A stretch of DNA of 60,247 nt from an actinobacterium SCGC AAA028-A23 (GCA_000378905.1 KB900573.1:1-60247); one strand, 5' to 3'. Positions 46,765-56,316 are shown, counted from the stretch's first letter. Notes: a model not told the origin generated them from the sequence alone. A program made the numbers and translations.

Positions 46765-48570
46765 TTACTCAACAGTTACAGATTTAGCAAGGTTTCTTGG
46801 TTGGTCAACATCATTGCCTCGTGCTACTGCCATTTCATATGCAATTACTTGAAGTGGAACAACTGATAAAACTGGTTGCAAAAGTAAATCAACGGTTGGA
46901 ATTCGAATCAGATGATCTGCGCCCACAAAATCAAATTCGCTAATTGCAATAACAACAGCTCCTCTTGCCTTTACCTCTTGAATATTACTAGCCATTTTTT
47001 CGGCAAGCACAGAATCCTGAGTTGGCATAATTGCAACAACTGGTGTTCCATTATCAATTAATGCAATTGGTCCATGTTTTAATTCGCCCCCTGCAAAACC
47101 TTCAGCATGCATATAAGCAAGCTCTTTAAGTTTTAACGCCCCCTCGAGTGCTGTTGGATAACCAACGTGGCGTCCTAAGAAGAGGATTGATCCAGCATCT
47201 TTAAATTTTCTAGTTAACTCTCTAAGTGGTTCAACAGTTTCAAGCACCTGCTCTACCTTGGCCGGTAGCGCTGTTAGTTGTTCGGTAATTGATTTAACTT
47301 CTTTCTTGCTCAAATGTCCTAATTGTTTTCCGATCTCAAGGGCTATTAAATACATCGCAATAAGTTGAGTAGCAAAAGCTTTTGTGGAGGCAACCGCTAT
47401 TTCAGGGCCTGCGTATGTATATAGAACTGAATCTGATTCTCGGCCAATTGTTGAACCGTTTGTATTGCATACGGAAAATATCGTGGCTCCCTTTGATTTG
47501 GCATACCTAAGCGCCATCAAAGTGTCCATGGTTTCACCAGATTGAGAAATTGGAATTACTAGAGTTTTCTTATTCAAACTTGGTTCGCGATATCGATACT
47601 CAGAGGCAAGTTCAACATCAACTGGAATTTGACCCCATTTTTCAATTGCATATTTACCAACAAGCCCTGCGTTATATGCAGTACCACAAGCAATAATTAC
47701 AATTTTCTCAAACTTCTTAAACTTAATTTTTAGATCTAAACCTGCAGATCTACCAATTAATGTGTCAGCAATAGCCTTTGGTTGTTCATAAATCTCTTTC
47801 AACATAAAGTGTGGGAAGCCACCTCGTTCAGCAGCAGATGCATCCCAAGAAATTTCATACTGTTTAGATTTAACTATCTGTCCAGAAAGGTCTGTAACCA
47901 CAACAGAGCCTGGAGTAATCTCAACTACCTCATCTTGTCCTAGCTCTAGCGCAATTTTTGTGTGAGCAATAAATGCTGCAACATCAGAGGCTAAGAAATT
48001 CTCACCCTGACCAACACCAACTACCAAAGGAGAGTTTCGTCTTGCGCCCACGATTGTAGATGGAGCATCTGCGTGAATCGCTAACAATGTGAAGGAGCCT
48101 TTAATCTGTTTGCAAACAGATCTCATCGCGGCAGCCAGATCTCCATTGTTTTCTTTTCTAGCATCACTTAATAAATGAACAACAGATTCACTATCTGTTT
48201 CAGACTTAAATTTATGGCCCCGCTTTTCTAACTCTGCCCTTAACTGAACATAATTTTCAATAATTCCATTATGGATTAACGCCAGCTTTCCTTCATTGTC
48301 TAAATGAGGATGCGCATTGGTATCGGTAGGTCCACCATGTGTTGCCCACCTAGTATGGCCAATACCACTAGTTGAGTTTGGGGTTTTATTTAAAGCATCT
48401 TCTAAATTTTTTAACTTACCTGCTCGCTTTTCAATAAATAATGGTTTACCAATCTGCGTTGGTAGAGCGATTCCGGCTGAGTCATAGCCACGGTATTCAA
48501 GTCTTCGTAGGCCATCAATGACTGGTGAAAGTGCGGAGCTTTTACCGGTGTAGCCGATGATGCCGCACAT
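46765..48570 (-). CDS. glmS: Glutamine-fructose-6-phosphate aminotransferase
   Basis: A 601-residue enzyme that makes glucosamine-6-phosphate for cell-wall amino sugars. The N-terminal Ntn glutaminase starts with CGIIGYTG (catalytic Cys2) and has RWATHG and GIIENY. Two SIS domains follow (ACGTAYNAG, ISQSGETMDTL, STKAFATQL) and the C-terminus ends QPRNLAKSVTVE. An AAAGGAG ribosome site precedes the ATG by 7-8 bases. It directly follows glmM, which uses its product. Confidence 0.97.
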   Translation of the reverse strand: MCGIIGYTGKSSALSPVIDGLRRLEYRGYDSAGIALPTQIGKPLFIEKRAGKLKNLEDALNKTPNSTSGIGHTRWATHGGPTDTNAHPHLDNEGKLALIHNGIIENYVQLRAELEKRGHKFKSETDSESVVHLLSDARKENNGDLAAAMRSVCKQIKGSFTLLAIHADAPSTIVGARRNSPLVVGVGQGENFLASDVAAFIAHTKIALELGQDEVVEITPGSVVVTDLSGQIVKSKQYEISWDASAAERGGFPHFMLKEIYEQPKAIADTLIGRSAGLDLKIKFKKFEKIVIIACGTAYNAGLVGKYAIEKWGQIPVDVELASEYRYREPSLNKKTLVIPISQSGETMDTLMALRYAKSKGATIFSVCNTNGSTIGRESDSVLYTYAGPEIAVASTKAFATQLIAMYLIALEIGKQLGHLSKKEVKSITEQLTALPAKVEQVLETVEPLRELTRKFKDAGSILFLGRHVGYPTALEGALKLKELAYMHAEGFAGGELKHGPIALIDNGTPVVAIMPTQDSVLAEKMASNIQEVKARGAVVIAISEFDFVGADHLIRIPTVDLLLQPVLSVVPLQVIAYEMAVARGNDVDQPRNLAKSVTVE

Positions 48571-48586
48571 TAATAAACTCCTTTGA

Positions 48587-49927
48587 CTACTTAAGCTCTA
48601 ATCTTACTAGTTGGGCTAATGAATCGGCGACTTTATTGGCTAATTGCAAATCATTTGCTTCCACCATAACCCGAACCAAAGATTCAGTTCCTGAGGCACG
48701 AAGCAATACTCTGCCAACTCCTGCTAAATCCTTTTCGGCATCAATAACTGCTTGCTTAATTTTGGCTGAGGAGGCAAGTTTTTCTTTTGCAACATCTTTA
48801 ACATTGATTAAAACCTGAGGATATTTACTCATACTAGATGACAGATCTAAAAGAGATTGCTTTGTCTTTGCCATAACTTGCATGATTTGTAGTGCGGTTA
48901 AAAGACCATCACCTGAGTTTGAAAACTGTCGCATAATAATATGCCCAGATTGTTCCCCACCTAATACATAATCCTTTTCTAACATTTTTTCCAACACATA
49001 ACGATCACCCACCGCTGTTTTTTCAACATTTATTCCAGCAGATTCCATAGATTTAATAAAACCAAGGTTGCTCATAACTGTGCCAACAACGGTATTTTTC
49101 TTTAACTTGCCATCATCAAAATATGATCTAGCTAGAATGTTTAAGATGTAATCACCATCTATTACATCACCATTGCTTGCAACCAATAGGCATCGATCGG
49201 CATCTCCATCATGGGCTACCCCTAGATCTGCCCCTATTTTCTTAACCTCTGCAATTAGATTTTCTAGATGAGTTGAACCGCAATTTTCATTGATATTCCA
49301 ACCGGTAGGAGAAGCTGAGATAGCTGTTACCAATGCACCAGCATTTTTATAGGCAAGTGGGGCAACGCTTGATGAAGCACCATTTGCGCAATCAACTACT
49401 ACCTTTAAACCAGCTAGATCAGTTGAGATCGTGGCGAGTAAGTAATTTACATATCTTGTACTTGCACCCTCATCTGTGAAAATACGACCAACATCTAAGC
49501 CAGTTGGCCTGCTCCATGGCTCACCTAATCTGGCCTCAATTTGTGCTTCAAGTGAATCAGCAAGTTTGTCGCCTCCTTTGGCAAAGAACTTAATCCCGTT
49601 ATCAGGCATTGGATTGTGGGATGCACTAATCATTACGCCCAGATCTGCATTGCTTTCCTTAACTAAATACGCAACCGCAGGAGTTGGTAATACGCCAACC
49701 CGATAAACATCAACGCCAGCACTTGTTAAGCCTGAGATGATTGCTGATTCTAAGAAATCACCAGATGCTCTGGAATCTTGGCCAACAATTGCTTTTGGGC
49801 GATGGCCAGCAAATAATCCGATTTCACCTAAGACGTGAGCGGCTGCAACTGCTAAATCAACAGCAAGTTCAGCGGTTAAATCAATGTTTGCAACGCCTCG
49901 TACACCGTCGGTGCCGAAGAGGGCCAT
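48587..49927 (-). CDS. glmM: Phosphoglucosamine mutase
   Basis: A 446-residue phosphohexomutase that interconverts glucosamine-6- and -1-phosphate on the way to UDP-GlcNAc. FGTDGVRGVAN is the GlmM N-terminal signature, the phosphoserine loop is ISASHNP (Ser103), the metal loop DGDADR, and the sugar loop GGEQSGHI; RASGTESLVRVMVE binds phosphate. TAAAAT lies 5 bases before the ATG, so a promoter of its own is possible in the 24-base gap after rpsI. Confidence 0.97.
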   Translation of the reverse strand: MALFGTDGVRGVANIDLTAELAVDLAVAAAHVLGEIGLFAGHRPKAIVGQDSRASGDFLESAIISGLTSAGVDVYRVGVLPTPAVAYLVKESNADLGVMISASHNPMPDNGIKFFAKGGDKLADSLEAQIEARLGEPWSRPTGLDVGRIFTDEGASTRYVNYLLATISTDLAGLKVVVDCANGASSSVAPLAYKNAGALVTAISASPTGWNINENCGSTHLENLIAEVKKIGADLGVAHDGDADRCLLVASNGDVIDGDYILNILARSYFDDGKLKKNTVVGTVMSNLGFIKSMESAGINVEKTAVGDRYVLEKMLEKDYVLGGEQSGHIIMRQFSNSGDGLLTALQIMQVMAKTKQSLLDLSSSMSKYPQVLINVKDVAKEKLASSAKIKQAVIDAEKDLAGVGRVLLRASGTESLVRVMVEANDLQLANKVADSLAQLVRLELK

Positions 49928-49932
49928 ATTAG

Positions 49933-49938
49933 ATTTTA
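49933..49938 (-). promoter_or_regulatory. -10 box TAAAAT for glmM
   Basis: On the minus strand TAAAAT ends 5 bases before the glmM ATG with no ribosome site, fitting the leaderless pattern seen elsewhere in the window. Confidence 0.4.
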
Positions 49939-49951
49939 AGCGAGTAAGTAA

Positions 49952-50434
49952 TTAACGCTTGCTGTATTGAGAACGCTTACGAGCCTTTTTCAGACCGTAC
50001 TTCTTACGTTCAATTACACGTGCATCACGTCTTAAGAAGCCAGCTTTTTTCAAAGTTGGACGATTTGCATCAATATCAATTTCATTAAGTGCACGAGCAA
50101 CACCTAAACGAAGTGCGCCGGCTTGACCTGAAGTTCCACCACCATTGATCCGAGCGAAAACATCATATGTTCCCTCTGCGCCAACAGTCTTAAATGGTTC
50201 TGCAACTGATTGTTGGTGCACCTTGTTTGGAAAATAAACCTCAAGTGGTTTGCCATTAACAACCCAACGACCAGATCCTGGAACTAGGCGAACTCGGGCA
50301 ACTGCCTCTTTACGTCGACCAACGCCACCACCAGGGGCTGTGATCGCTTTGCGATTTGTTGCAGCAGCTGGAGTGCTAGAGCTGTATGAGGTTGGTAGTG
50401 CCTCATCAGTTGAATCTAAATTCTCGTTAGACAT
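49952..50434 (-). CDS. rpsI: 30S ribosomal protein S9
   Basis: A 160-residue S9 with a Ser/Thr/Ala-rich N-terminal extension (about 40 residues) before [17 protein letters not shown]. The C-terminus ends in the P-site-contacting tail [13 protein letters not shown] use ATG 50434, preceded by AGGAGAG, because further upstream in-frame starts lie inside rplM. It follows rplM by 10 bases as usual. Confidence 0.97.
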   Translation of the reverse strand: MSNENLDSTDEALPTSYSSSTPAAATNRKAITAPGGGVGRRKEAVARVRLVPGSGRWVVNGKPLEVYFPNKVHQQSVAEPFKTVGAEGTYDVFARINGGGTSGQAGALRLGVARALNEIDIDANRPTLKKAGFLRRDARVIERKKYGLKKARKRSQYSKR

Positions 50435-50444
50435 TTCTCTCCTA

Positions 50445-50906
50445 TTACTTCTTTGAAATCTGGGAAACTTGGTTGAACTCAAAAACCTTTGGGTTTTGAG
50501 CGGCATGTGGATGCTCACTACCTGCATAAACTTTTAACTTAGTTGCAGCTGAGCGACCAACATGGTTCTTAGGCAACATTCCTTTGATTGCTTTTTCAAC
50601 CGCACGGGTTGGGAATTTTTCAAACATATCTGAGTAAACAGTTGATGTCATACCACCTGGATAACCAGAGTGTTGGTGAGCAAATTTTTGTGTGCTCTTT
50701 GAACCAGTTAGTGCAACCTTGTCAGCATTGATAACAATTACAAAGTCACCCATGTCCATGTGAGGAGCAAATGTGGTTTTATGTTTTCCGCGTAGAAGAT
50801 TTGCCGCGTGAGTTGCAAGACGTCCAAGCACAACATCTTGAGCATCAATGAGATACCAACTACGGGTGATCTCACCAGCTTTAGGTGTAAATGTGCGCAC
50901 GAGCAT
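50445..50906 (-). CDS. rplM: 50S ribosomal protein L13
   Basis: A 153-residue L13 with the signature [31 protein letters not shown]. The start region reads [31 protein letters not shown]. It is transcribed from its own promoter in the 110-base gap after truA and is followed by rpsI. Confidence 0.97.
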   Translation of the reverse strand: MLVRTFTPKAGEITRSWYLIDAQDVVLGRLATHAANLLRGKHKTTFAPHMDMGDFVIVINADKVALTGSKSTQKFAHQHSGYPGGMTSTVYSDMFEKFPTRAVEKAIKGMLPKNHVGRSAATKLKVYAGSEHPHAAQNPKVFEFNQVSQISKK

Positions 50907-50960
50907 CTGCCTTTCTTATCATTTTAGGATTGTCCCTGATGGGTCATTTCCAGAGGCCAA

Positions 50961-50990
50961 AGATTACCCGCAGGTGTGGGATAAGGTCAA
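50961..50990 (-). promoter_or_regulatory. Sigma-70 type promoter of rplM-rpsI
   Basis: On the minus strand TTGACC (50990-50985) and TAATCT (50966-50961) are 18 bases apart. They lie about 55 bases before the rplM start, leaving a short leader that could carry L13 autoregulation, although I see no clear structure. Confidence 0.6.
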
Positions 50991-51016
50991 AACCGCATTC
51001 CCTTCCCGCTTAGATA

Positions 51017-51859
51017 TCAGCCCTCATCCTCTTGCTCCTGAGGATTTAGATGATTTTCGTTGTACTTGGCCAAATACTGATCTGCTGGTGGAAAATCAAC
51101 CTTTATCAAACTTAATCCCTGTGGTGGAAATACATAACTATCTGAGATCCGAATTTTTTCAGTCAAAGTTTTTAACATCCACTCTGGCTTAAATCTTCCT
51201 TCTCCAACACAAACTGCTGCACCAACCAAATTTCTAACCATGTTATAGCCAAAAGAGTTGGCGGTTATCTGACCAATAACCACATCTTTTTCATCACGAT
51301 GCCACTCAAACTCCATCAAATTTTTAATGGTGCTTGTGCCCTCCCGATGCTTACAAAATGCAAAAAAATCATGCTCTCCCAATAGTAATTTTGATCCTTC
51401 ATTCATCAGCTCAACATCAAGTTGGCGAAACCATTTAGCGCTATCAAAGCGATCAAGGGGTGCAATAACCTTTCCGCCATCAATAATTTTGTATTGATAG
51501 GTGCGGCTATTTGGACCAAACCTGGCATGAAAATTTAAAGGTGCCCAGACTGCCTCTAGAACTCGAATATCTGATTTTAATAATTGATTTAATCGAAAAG
51601 CCAAGTTATCTACCTGCGTATCTTCGGGTAGATCAACATGTAAAACTTGATGTTTTGCGTGAACTCCAGCATCAGTTCGCCCTGCCACAATTGTTGAAAC
51701 CTCACCTTGAATTATGGTGGTAAGGGCTGCTTCAAACTCTGCCTGAATAGTTCTTAGCCCTGGTTGTTTTGCCCAGCCAGAAAAATTACTTCCGTCGTAG
51801 GTTAAATCAACTCTTAAACGAGAAAACCCACTCTTAACTTCAAGAGTGGGTTTAGTCAT
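51017..51859 (-). CDS. truA: tRNA pseudouridine(38-40) synthase
   Basis: A 280-residue pseudouridine synthase acting on the anticodon stem. LRVDLTYDGSNFSGWAKQPGLRTIQ opens the fold, the catalytic Asp is in VAGRTDAGVHAKHQVLHVD, and FHARFGPNSRTYQYKI and FCKHREGTSTIKNL follow. It lies between rplQ and rplM, its usual place in actinobacteria. Confidence 0.95.
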   Translation of the reverse strand: MTKPTLEVKSGFSRLRVDLTYDGSNFSGWAKQPGLRTIQAEFEAALTTIIQGEVSTIVAGRTDAGVHAKHQVLHVDLPEDTQVDNLAFRLNQLLKSDIRVLEAVWAPLNFHARFGPNSRTYQYKIIDGGKVIAPLDRFDSAKWFRQLDVELMNEGSKLLLGEHDFFAFCKHREGTSTIKNLMEFEWHRDEKDVVIGQITANSFGYNMVRNLVGAAVCVGEGRFKPEWMLKTLTEKIRISDSYVFPPQGLSLIKVDFPPADQYLAKYNENHLNPQEQEDEG

Positions 51860-51883
51860 AATCTTTACTTTAAGTTTGCGTTA

Positions 51884-52288
51884 TTACTCAGCTTTCGCTG
51901 CAGCTTTTTTAGCAACTTTTTTAACTGGTGTACCAGCCTCAACCATTTCGATCACTGCCATTGGTGCATTGTCACCTTTGCGTGGACCGATCTTGGTAAT
52001 ACGGGTATATCCACCATCGCGGCTTTCGAATCTCTTTGCAATATCTGTAAATAGTGTGTGCACTATTGATTTGCTAGAAATTCTTGCCATCACACGACGA
52101 CGAGCAGCAAGGTCACCTTTTTTAGCATGAGTGATTAATCGCTCAGCTAACGGACGAAGACGCTTTGCCTTTGCTTCAGTTGTGGTCAACTTTCCATTTT
52201 CAAAAAGTTGCGCAGCGAGTGTGCCCAGCAATAATTTCTCATGTGCTGGACCGCTACCTAAACGTGGGCCTTTACTTGGCTTTGGCAT
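51884..52288 (-). CDS. rplQ: 50S ribosomal protein L17
   Basis: A 134-residue L17. [33 protein letters not shown] is the family signature, and the C-terminus has a Lys/Ala tail ([13 protein letters not shown]). It is the last gene of the alpha operon, 8 bases after rpoA. Confidence 0.97.
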   Translation of the reverse strand: MPKPSKGPRLGSGPAHEKLLLGTLAAQLFENGKLTTTEAKAKRLRPLAERLITHAKKGDLAARRRVMARISSKSIVHTLFTDIAKRFESRDGGYTRITKIGPRKGDNAPMAVIEMVEAGTPVKKVAKKAAAKAE

Positions 52289-52296
52289 ATTCTCTC

Positions 52297-53310
52297 CTAG
52301 ACCTCTTCAGCGTCGACAAGTTCATCATCAACGTTACTTCCATAGTTTGCGTGCTTGGTTGGATCAAATCCAGCTGGACTGTCCTTTAATTGCATTCCCA
52401 TAGATTGTAGTTTCGCCTTAACCTCATCAATTGACTTGGAGCCGAAATTACGGATATCCATAAGATCTGCTTCAGAACGTGAAAGCAACTCACCAACGGT
52501 GTGAATACCCTCGCGCTTTAGGCAGTTGTAAGAACGAACAGTTAGATCTAGATCTTCGATTGGTAGCGCCATATCTGCAGCAAGTGCTGCATCTTGAATG
52601 GAAGGTCCCATTTCAATTCCTTCGGCGTTAGCATTTAACTCGCGAGCTAAACCAAACAACTCAACCAATGTCTTTCCAGCTGATGCCATAGCATCTGCTG
52701 GCTTCATTGATCGCTTTGTCTCAACATCAACAACTAAACGATCAAAGTCGGTGCGTTGTTCAACGCGAGTTGCTTCAACTTTGTAGGTTACGCGCAATAC
52801 TGGTGAATAAATAGAGTCAACTGGAATACGGCCAATCTCTCCACCTGCTTGCTTGTTTTGAACTGCGGTGATGTATCCACGACCGCGCTCAACCGTTAAC
52901 TCAATCTCAAACTTTGCCTTTGAGTTTAAGGTGGCGATATGTAGCTCTGGATTGTGTAATTGCACACCTGCTGGAGCTGCGATATCTGCACCAGTAACAA
53001 TTCCCTCACCATTTTTACGGATGTAAAGAAGTGATGGCTCATCATTATCTGAGGATAAAACTAGGTTTTTGATGTTCAAGACGATCTCAGTTAGATCCTC
53101 TTTCACACCTTCAAGAGCTGTGAACTCATGCAATGCATTGTTAACTCTAATTCCAGTAACAGCTGCTCCTGGAATTGAAGATAACAAGGTGCGACGAATT
53201 GAATTACCAAGGGTGTAACCGAAACCTGGTTCTAGCGGCTCAATAATGAACCGTGAACGGTACTCGCTTACTACTTCCTCAGTGAGGATGGGGCGTTGTG
53301 CAATTAGCAC
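52297..53310 (-). CDS. rpoA: DNA-directed RNA polymerase alpha subunit
   Basis: A 337-residue alpha subunit. The N-terminal domain has [32 protein letters not shown], the assembly core. The C-terminal domain (about residues 255-315) has [36 protein letters not shown] for UP-element and activator contact. It starts at GTG with GGAGG 7 bases upstream, after a 102-base gap from rpsD that might hold an internal promoter or processing site. Confidence 0.98.
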   Translation of the reverse strand: MLIAQRPILTEEVVSEYRSRFIIEPLEPGFGYTLGNSIRRTLLSSIPGAAVTGIRVNNALHEFTALEGVKEDLTEIVLNIKNLVLSSDNDEPSLLYIRKNGEGIVTGADIAAPAGVQLHNPELHIATLNSKAKFEIELTVERGRGYITAVQNKQAGGEIGRIPVDSIYSPVLRVTYKVEATRVEQRTDFDRLVVDVETKRSMKPADAMASAGKTLVELFGLARELNANAEGIEMGPSIQDAALAADMALPIEDLDLTVRSYNCLKREGIHTVGELLSRSEADLMDIRNFGSKSIDEVKAKLQSMGMQLKDSPAGFDPTKHANYGSNVDDELVDAEEV

Positions 53311-53412
53311 TGTTTTCCTCCGTATGTTCTGGAAGACCCTCTATTTGATCTTCCGGTTGGCTTACGATATTTAGTTTTACTGCGGTAAATCTTTACTGCT
53401 TTAAGTTCTTGA

Positions 53413-54039
53413 TTACTTGGAGTAAAGCTCAACGATTAGTTGCTCTTGTACTTGAGTATCAATAATTGGTCGGGTTGGAATTGCGTGAACCAGGATTCGC
53501 ATCTTTGATCCCACAACCTCCATCCAGGCTGGAACTGCTTTCTCACCAAGTTCAGCGCTTGCCACAATGAATGGTGTGGTGTCCAGCGAAGCTGGTACAA
53601 CATCAATTACATCCATTGGTGTTACGCGAAATGATGGAATGTTTACGCTCTTACCATTTACTAAGAAGTGACCGTGGCGAACTAATTGACGTGCCATGTC
53701 ACGGCTCTTTGCAAAGCCAGCGCGGAAAACTACGTTATCTAAACGAGTTTCCAGAAGTACAAGAAGGTTTTCACCAGTCTTACCTTGCAGACGGTTTGCC
53801 TCTTCGTAGTAACCACGGAACTGACGTTCTAGAATTCCGTAAATACGTGCACACTTTTGCTTCTCACGCATCTGTAGTAAGTACTCAGAATCCTTTGAGC
53901 GAGCGCGACCATGTTGTCCTGGTGGATATGGACGAGACTCAATTGGACACTTTGGTCCATCACACTTAGAGCCCTTAAGGAAGAGCTTTACTTTTTCTCG
54001 ACGGCATCTTTTGCAATCTGCACCGGTATAGCGAGCCAT
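53413..54039 (-). CDS. rpsD: 30S ribosomal protein S4 (zinc-binding C+ form)
   Basis: A 208-residue S4 with four cysteines near the N-terminus in CKRCR...CDGPKCP, so the zinc-binding form. The S4 RNA-binding domain covers LETRLDNVVFRAGFAKSRDMARQLVRHGHFLVNGK. In E. coli S4 represses translation of this same operon by binding a pseudoknot before rpsM; a candidate structure is present here upstream of rpsM. Confidence 0.97.
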   Translation of the reverse strand: MARYTGADCKRCRREKVKLFLKGSKCDGPKCPIESRPYPPGQHGRARSKDSEYLLQMREKQKCARIYGILERQFRGYYEEANRLQGKTGENLLVLLETRLDNVVFRAGFAKSRDMARQLVRHGHFLVNGKSVNIPSFRVTPMDVIDVVPASLDTTPFIVASAELGEKAVPAWMEVVGSKMRILVHAIPTRPIIDTQVQEQLIVELYSK

Positions 54040-54055
54040 AGTTTTCTCCCTTTCC

Positions 54056-54487
54056 TTATACTCGACGTGGTTTACGTGGACGGCAACCGTTATGAGGTGC
54101 TGGAGTTACATCTGCGATGGCTCCAACCTCAAGACCTGCTGCTTGTAATGAACGAATTGCAGTTTCCCGGCCTGAACCAGGTCCCTTAACAAATACATCA
54201 ACCTTCTTTAAACCATGCTCAGCTGCTTTACGAGCTGCAGCCTCTGCCGCCATTTGCGCAGCAAATGGAGTTGATTTACGAGAACCTTTAAATCCAACCT
54301 GACCAGATGATGACCAGGCAATTACTGCGCCAGCTGGATCTGTGATTGAAACAATGGTGTTGTTAAATGTGCTCTTGATGTAAGCATGACCGAAGGCAAC
54401 ATTCTTCTTATCCTTCTTACGTGCTTTAATTTTCTTAGGTGCAGCCTTAGCTGCATCCTTAGCTGGTTTAGTCTTTTCGGCGGCCAT
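54056..54487 (-). CDS. rpsK: 30S ribosomal protein S11
   Basis: A 143-residue S11 with a Lys/Ala-rich N-terminal extension and the core [40 protein letters not shown], and the C-terminal signature [17 protein letters not shown]. The start overlaps the rpsM stop by one base (TAATG). Confidence 0.98.
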   Translation of the reverse strand: MAAEKTKPAKDAAKAAPKKIKARKKDKKNVAFGHAYIKSTFNNTIVSITDPAGAVIAWSSSGQVGFKGSRKSTPFAAQMAAEAAARKAAEHGLKKVDVFVKGPGSGRETAIRSLQAAGLEVGAIADVTPAPHNGCRPRKPRRV

Positions 54488-54864
54488 TACTTGGTCTCCT
54501 TCTTCTTACCAGCAATTGCAACACGTGGACCCTTACGAGTACGAGCGTTGGTATGTGTACGTTGTCCGCGGACTGGTAATCCTTTACGGTGACGTGAACC
54601 TTGGTAGCTTTGAATTTCAACTTTGCGACGGATGTCGCCAGCGACCTCACGACGAAGATCACCCTCAATTTTGTAATTGGCTTCAATGAACTCACGAAGC
54701 TTTGCCAAATCTGGCTCTTGTAAATCTTTAACGCGGATATCTGGTGAGATACCGGTAGCAGCAAGTGTTGCCTGCGCACGGGTAAGTCCCATTCCGAAAA
54801 TATAGGTAAGTGCAATCTCAACACGCTTTTCGCGGGGAAGATCGACACCAACAAGACGTGCCAT
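54487..54864 (-). CDS. rpsM: 30S ribosomal protein S13
   Basis: A 125-residue S13: [25 protein letters not shown], then [23 protein letters not shown] near the C-terminus, which contacts tRNA and 16S RNA. It is the first gene of the alpha operon segment and is preceded by an unusually long 135-base leader with strong RNA-structure potential. Confidence 0.98.
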   Translation of the reverse strand: MARLVGVDLPREKRVEIALTYIFGMGLTRAQATLAATGISPDIRVKDLQEPDLAKLREFIEANYKIEGDLRREVAGDIRRKVEIQSYQGSRHRKGLPVRGQRTHTNARTRKGPRVAIAGKKKETK

Positions 54865-54999
54865 ATCGCTAACCTGTTTCTTTTATCCGAAAAGTCCTCC
54901 GCAATGCCTCCAAATAATTTCTTATCTGGCCTCAGCTTTTCGGACTGAGGGTCTTAATTAAGTTTGACCTTAACTAAGTCGCATCACGCGTTTTTTAAA
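54865..54999 (-). promoter_or_regulatory. Structured rpsM leader with candidate pseudoknot
   Basis: In the minus-strand RNA, CCTCAG (54950-54945), a 9-base loop TCCGAAAAG (54944-54936) and CTGAGG (54935-54930) form a hairpin. The whole loop is exactly complementary to CTTTTCGGA (54894-54886), which lies 35 bases further on and ends 21 bases before the rpsM ATG. Two GGAGG sequences with no adjacent start codon (54896-54900 and 54907-54911 in complement) lie between. This is an H-type pseudoknot or a two-state switch and is positioned like the E. coli S4 operator. S4 binding is inference. Confidence 0.6.
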
Positions 55000-55113
55000 T
55001 TAACCCTGACGTTGTTTGTGGCGTAGGTTTTCGCAGATCACCATTACGCGACCATTACGACGAATGACTTTGCACTTGTCGCAAATCTTCTTCACGCTTG
55101 GTTTAACCTTCAC
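55000..55113 (-). CDS. rpmJ: 50S ribosomal protein L36 (zinc-binding C+ form)
   Basis: A 37-codon gene: [19 protein letters not shown], then [18 protein letters not shown]. The zinc ligands are Cys-x2-Cys, a third Cys and a His (Cys11, Cys14, Cys27, His32). It starts with GTG, preceded by GGAAAGG, and lies between infA and rpsM as in other bacteria. It is too short to be caught by length-filtered gene finding, but the match is unmistakable. Confidence 0.96.
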   Translation of the reverse strand: MKVKPSVKKICDKCKVIRRNGRVMVICENLRHKQRQG

Positions 55114-55149
55114 GATTACCTTTCCAACAACTTAAGATTAAAAAATTAT

Positions 55150-55371
55150 TTATTTGTAACGATAAATAATTCGACCTCTGGTGAGGTCATATGGACTAAG
55201 TTCAACAATCACTTTATCCTCCGGCAAAATGCGAATGTAGTTCTGTCGCATCTTTCCGCTGATGTGTGCTAAAACTTTGTGTCCATTTGTTAACTCAACT
55301 CGGAACATTGCGTTAGGTAATGCTTCAGCAACAGTGCCTTCGATTTCAATTGCACCGTCTTTCTTGGCCAA
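55150..55371 (-). CDS. infA: Translation initiation factor IF-1
   Basis: A 73-residue OB-fold factor: [26 protein letters not shown], then [36 protein letters not shown]. It starts at TTG, chosen because homology begins exactly there; TTG at the IF-1 start is unusual and might limit its level. It follows a terminator-like structure in the 131-base gap after map. Confidence 0.97.
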   Translation of the reverse strand: MAKKDGAIEIEGTVAEALPNAMFRVELTNGHKVLAHISGKMRQNYIRILPEDKVIVELSPYDLTRGRIIYRYK

Positions 55372-55445
55372 GCGATACCTACTTTTCTGTTCTAAATTAG
55401 GTTTACCCCTTTCGAGGCAGGAGGGTTAGTTTAGGCGGGGTGGGT

Positions 55446-55498
55446 AAAAAAGAAAAATCCGCTCAAGATCACCCAAATCCATGCGGGGATTTCGGGTG
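55446..55498 (-). terminator. Terminator or attenuator between map and infA
   Basis: In the minus-strand RNA, CACCCGAAATCC pairs with GGATTTGGGTG (one bulged G, loop CCGCAT). About 11 bases later a T-rich run ATTTTTCTTTTTT occurs. The bases CCGC of the loop can instead pair with GCGG right before the T-run, so two competing folds exist. This would separate the secY-adk-map group from infA. Confidence 0.55.
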
Positions 55499-55502
55499 CA
55501 AA

Positions 55503-56312
55503 TCAGATCAAATCTGAGATCTCAACGCCCAATCGAGCCAACTGCTCTTGGCCACCATCTTTTGCCGTTAATACGAAAACTTTGCCATCAGGTGCAATTG
55601 TGTAGCTGTGTTCAAAGTGAGCACCCTTTGATGAATCATGTGAGACCACAGTCCAATCATCACTTAAAACTTTAGTGCGTTCATGGCCCCGAGTGATCAT
55701 TGGTTCAATGGCAAGTGCCATACCTTCAATTAATTCAGGACCATTTCCAGCTGGTCCAAAATTTAAAATATGTGGCTCTTGATGCATTGCACTACCAATG
55801 CCATGGCCACCATACTCACGCAAAATTCCATACTTACCTTGGGAGTTTATGTAACTCTCAATTGCAGCTGAGATATCAGTTAACTTTGCACCCTTCTTGC
55901 CTGCAGCAATTCCCCGCCACATCGACTCCTGGCAAACATCCATTAACTTTTGATCAGCTGGATCAATCTCTCCTAATCCAAATGAGATTGCAGCATCACC
56001 ATGCCAGCCTTCAATTATTGCGCCAAAATCAATAGACAAAAGATCTCCGGAAACGAGTTTTCTTTTATTTGGGATGCCGTGAACAACCTCTTCATTTACT
56101 GATGCGCAGATCACCGCAGGAAACCCGTGGTAGCCAAGAAAGGATGAGGTTGCCCCATGCTTTACTAAATTTGTTGCTGCAATTTCATCTAAGTCTAAAG
56201 TTGTCATGCCAATTTGAGCAGATCTCTTAAGTAGCTCCAAGGTATCGGCCACAACTAAGCCAGCTTTTCGCATGGATTTTAATTGCTCTAAATTCTTTAC
56301 CTCAATTGCCAT
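55503..56312 (-). CDS. map: Methionine aminopeptidase, type I
   Basis: A 269-residue metalloprotease removing N-terminal Met. The metal ligands are in LLSIDFGAIIEGWHGDAAISF (two Asp), GGHGIGSAMHQEPHI (His) and near the C-terminus in ALAIEPM (Glu) and FEHSYTI (Glu). It has no N-terminal extension. It lies 4 bases after adk in the conserved secY-adk-map order. Confidence 0.97.
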   Translation of the reverse strand: MAIEVKNLEQLKSMRKAGLVVADTLELLKRSAQIGMTTLDLDEIAATNLVKHGATSSFLGYHGFPAVICASVNEEVVHGIPNKRKLVSGDLLSIDFGAIIEGWHGDAAISFGLGEIDPADQKLMDVCQESMWRGIAAGKKGAKLTDISAAIESYINSQGKYGILREYGGHGIGSAMHQEPHILNFGPAGNGPELIEGMALAIEPMITRGHERTKVLSDDWTVVSHDSSKGAHFEHSYTIAPDGKVFVLTAKDGGQEQLARLGVEISDLI

Positions 56313-56316
56313 TTTA

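Noticed and set aside
53331-53354. GGAAGA...TCTTCC inverted repeat between rpsD and rpoA
   Set aside because: The 6-bp arms with a 12-base loop and no T-run are too weak to call a terminator or a regulatory site.
54468-54854. Alternative 128-codon frame overlapping rpsM on the same strand
   Set aside because: It is the +1 shadow of rpsM; the real frame encodes canonical S13.
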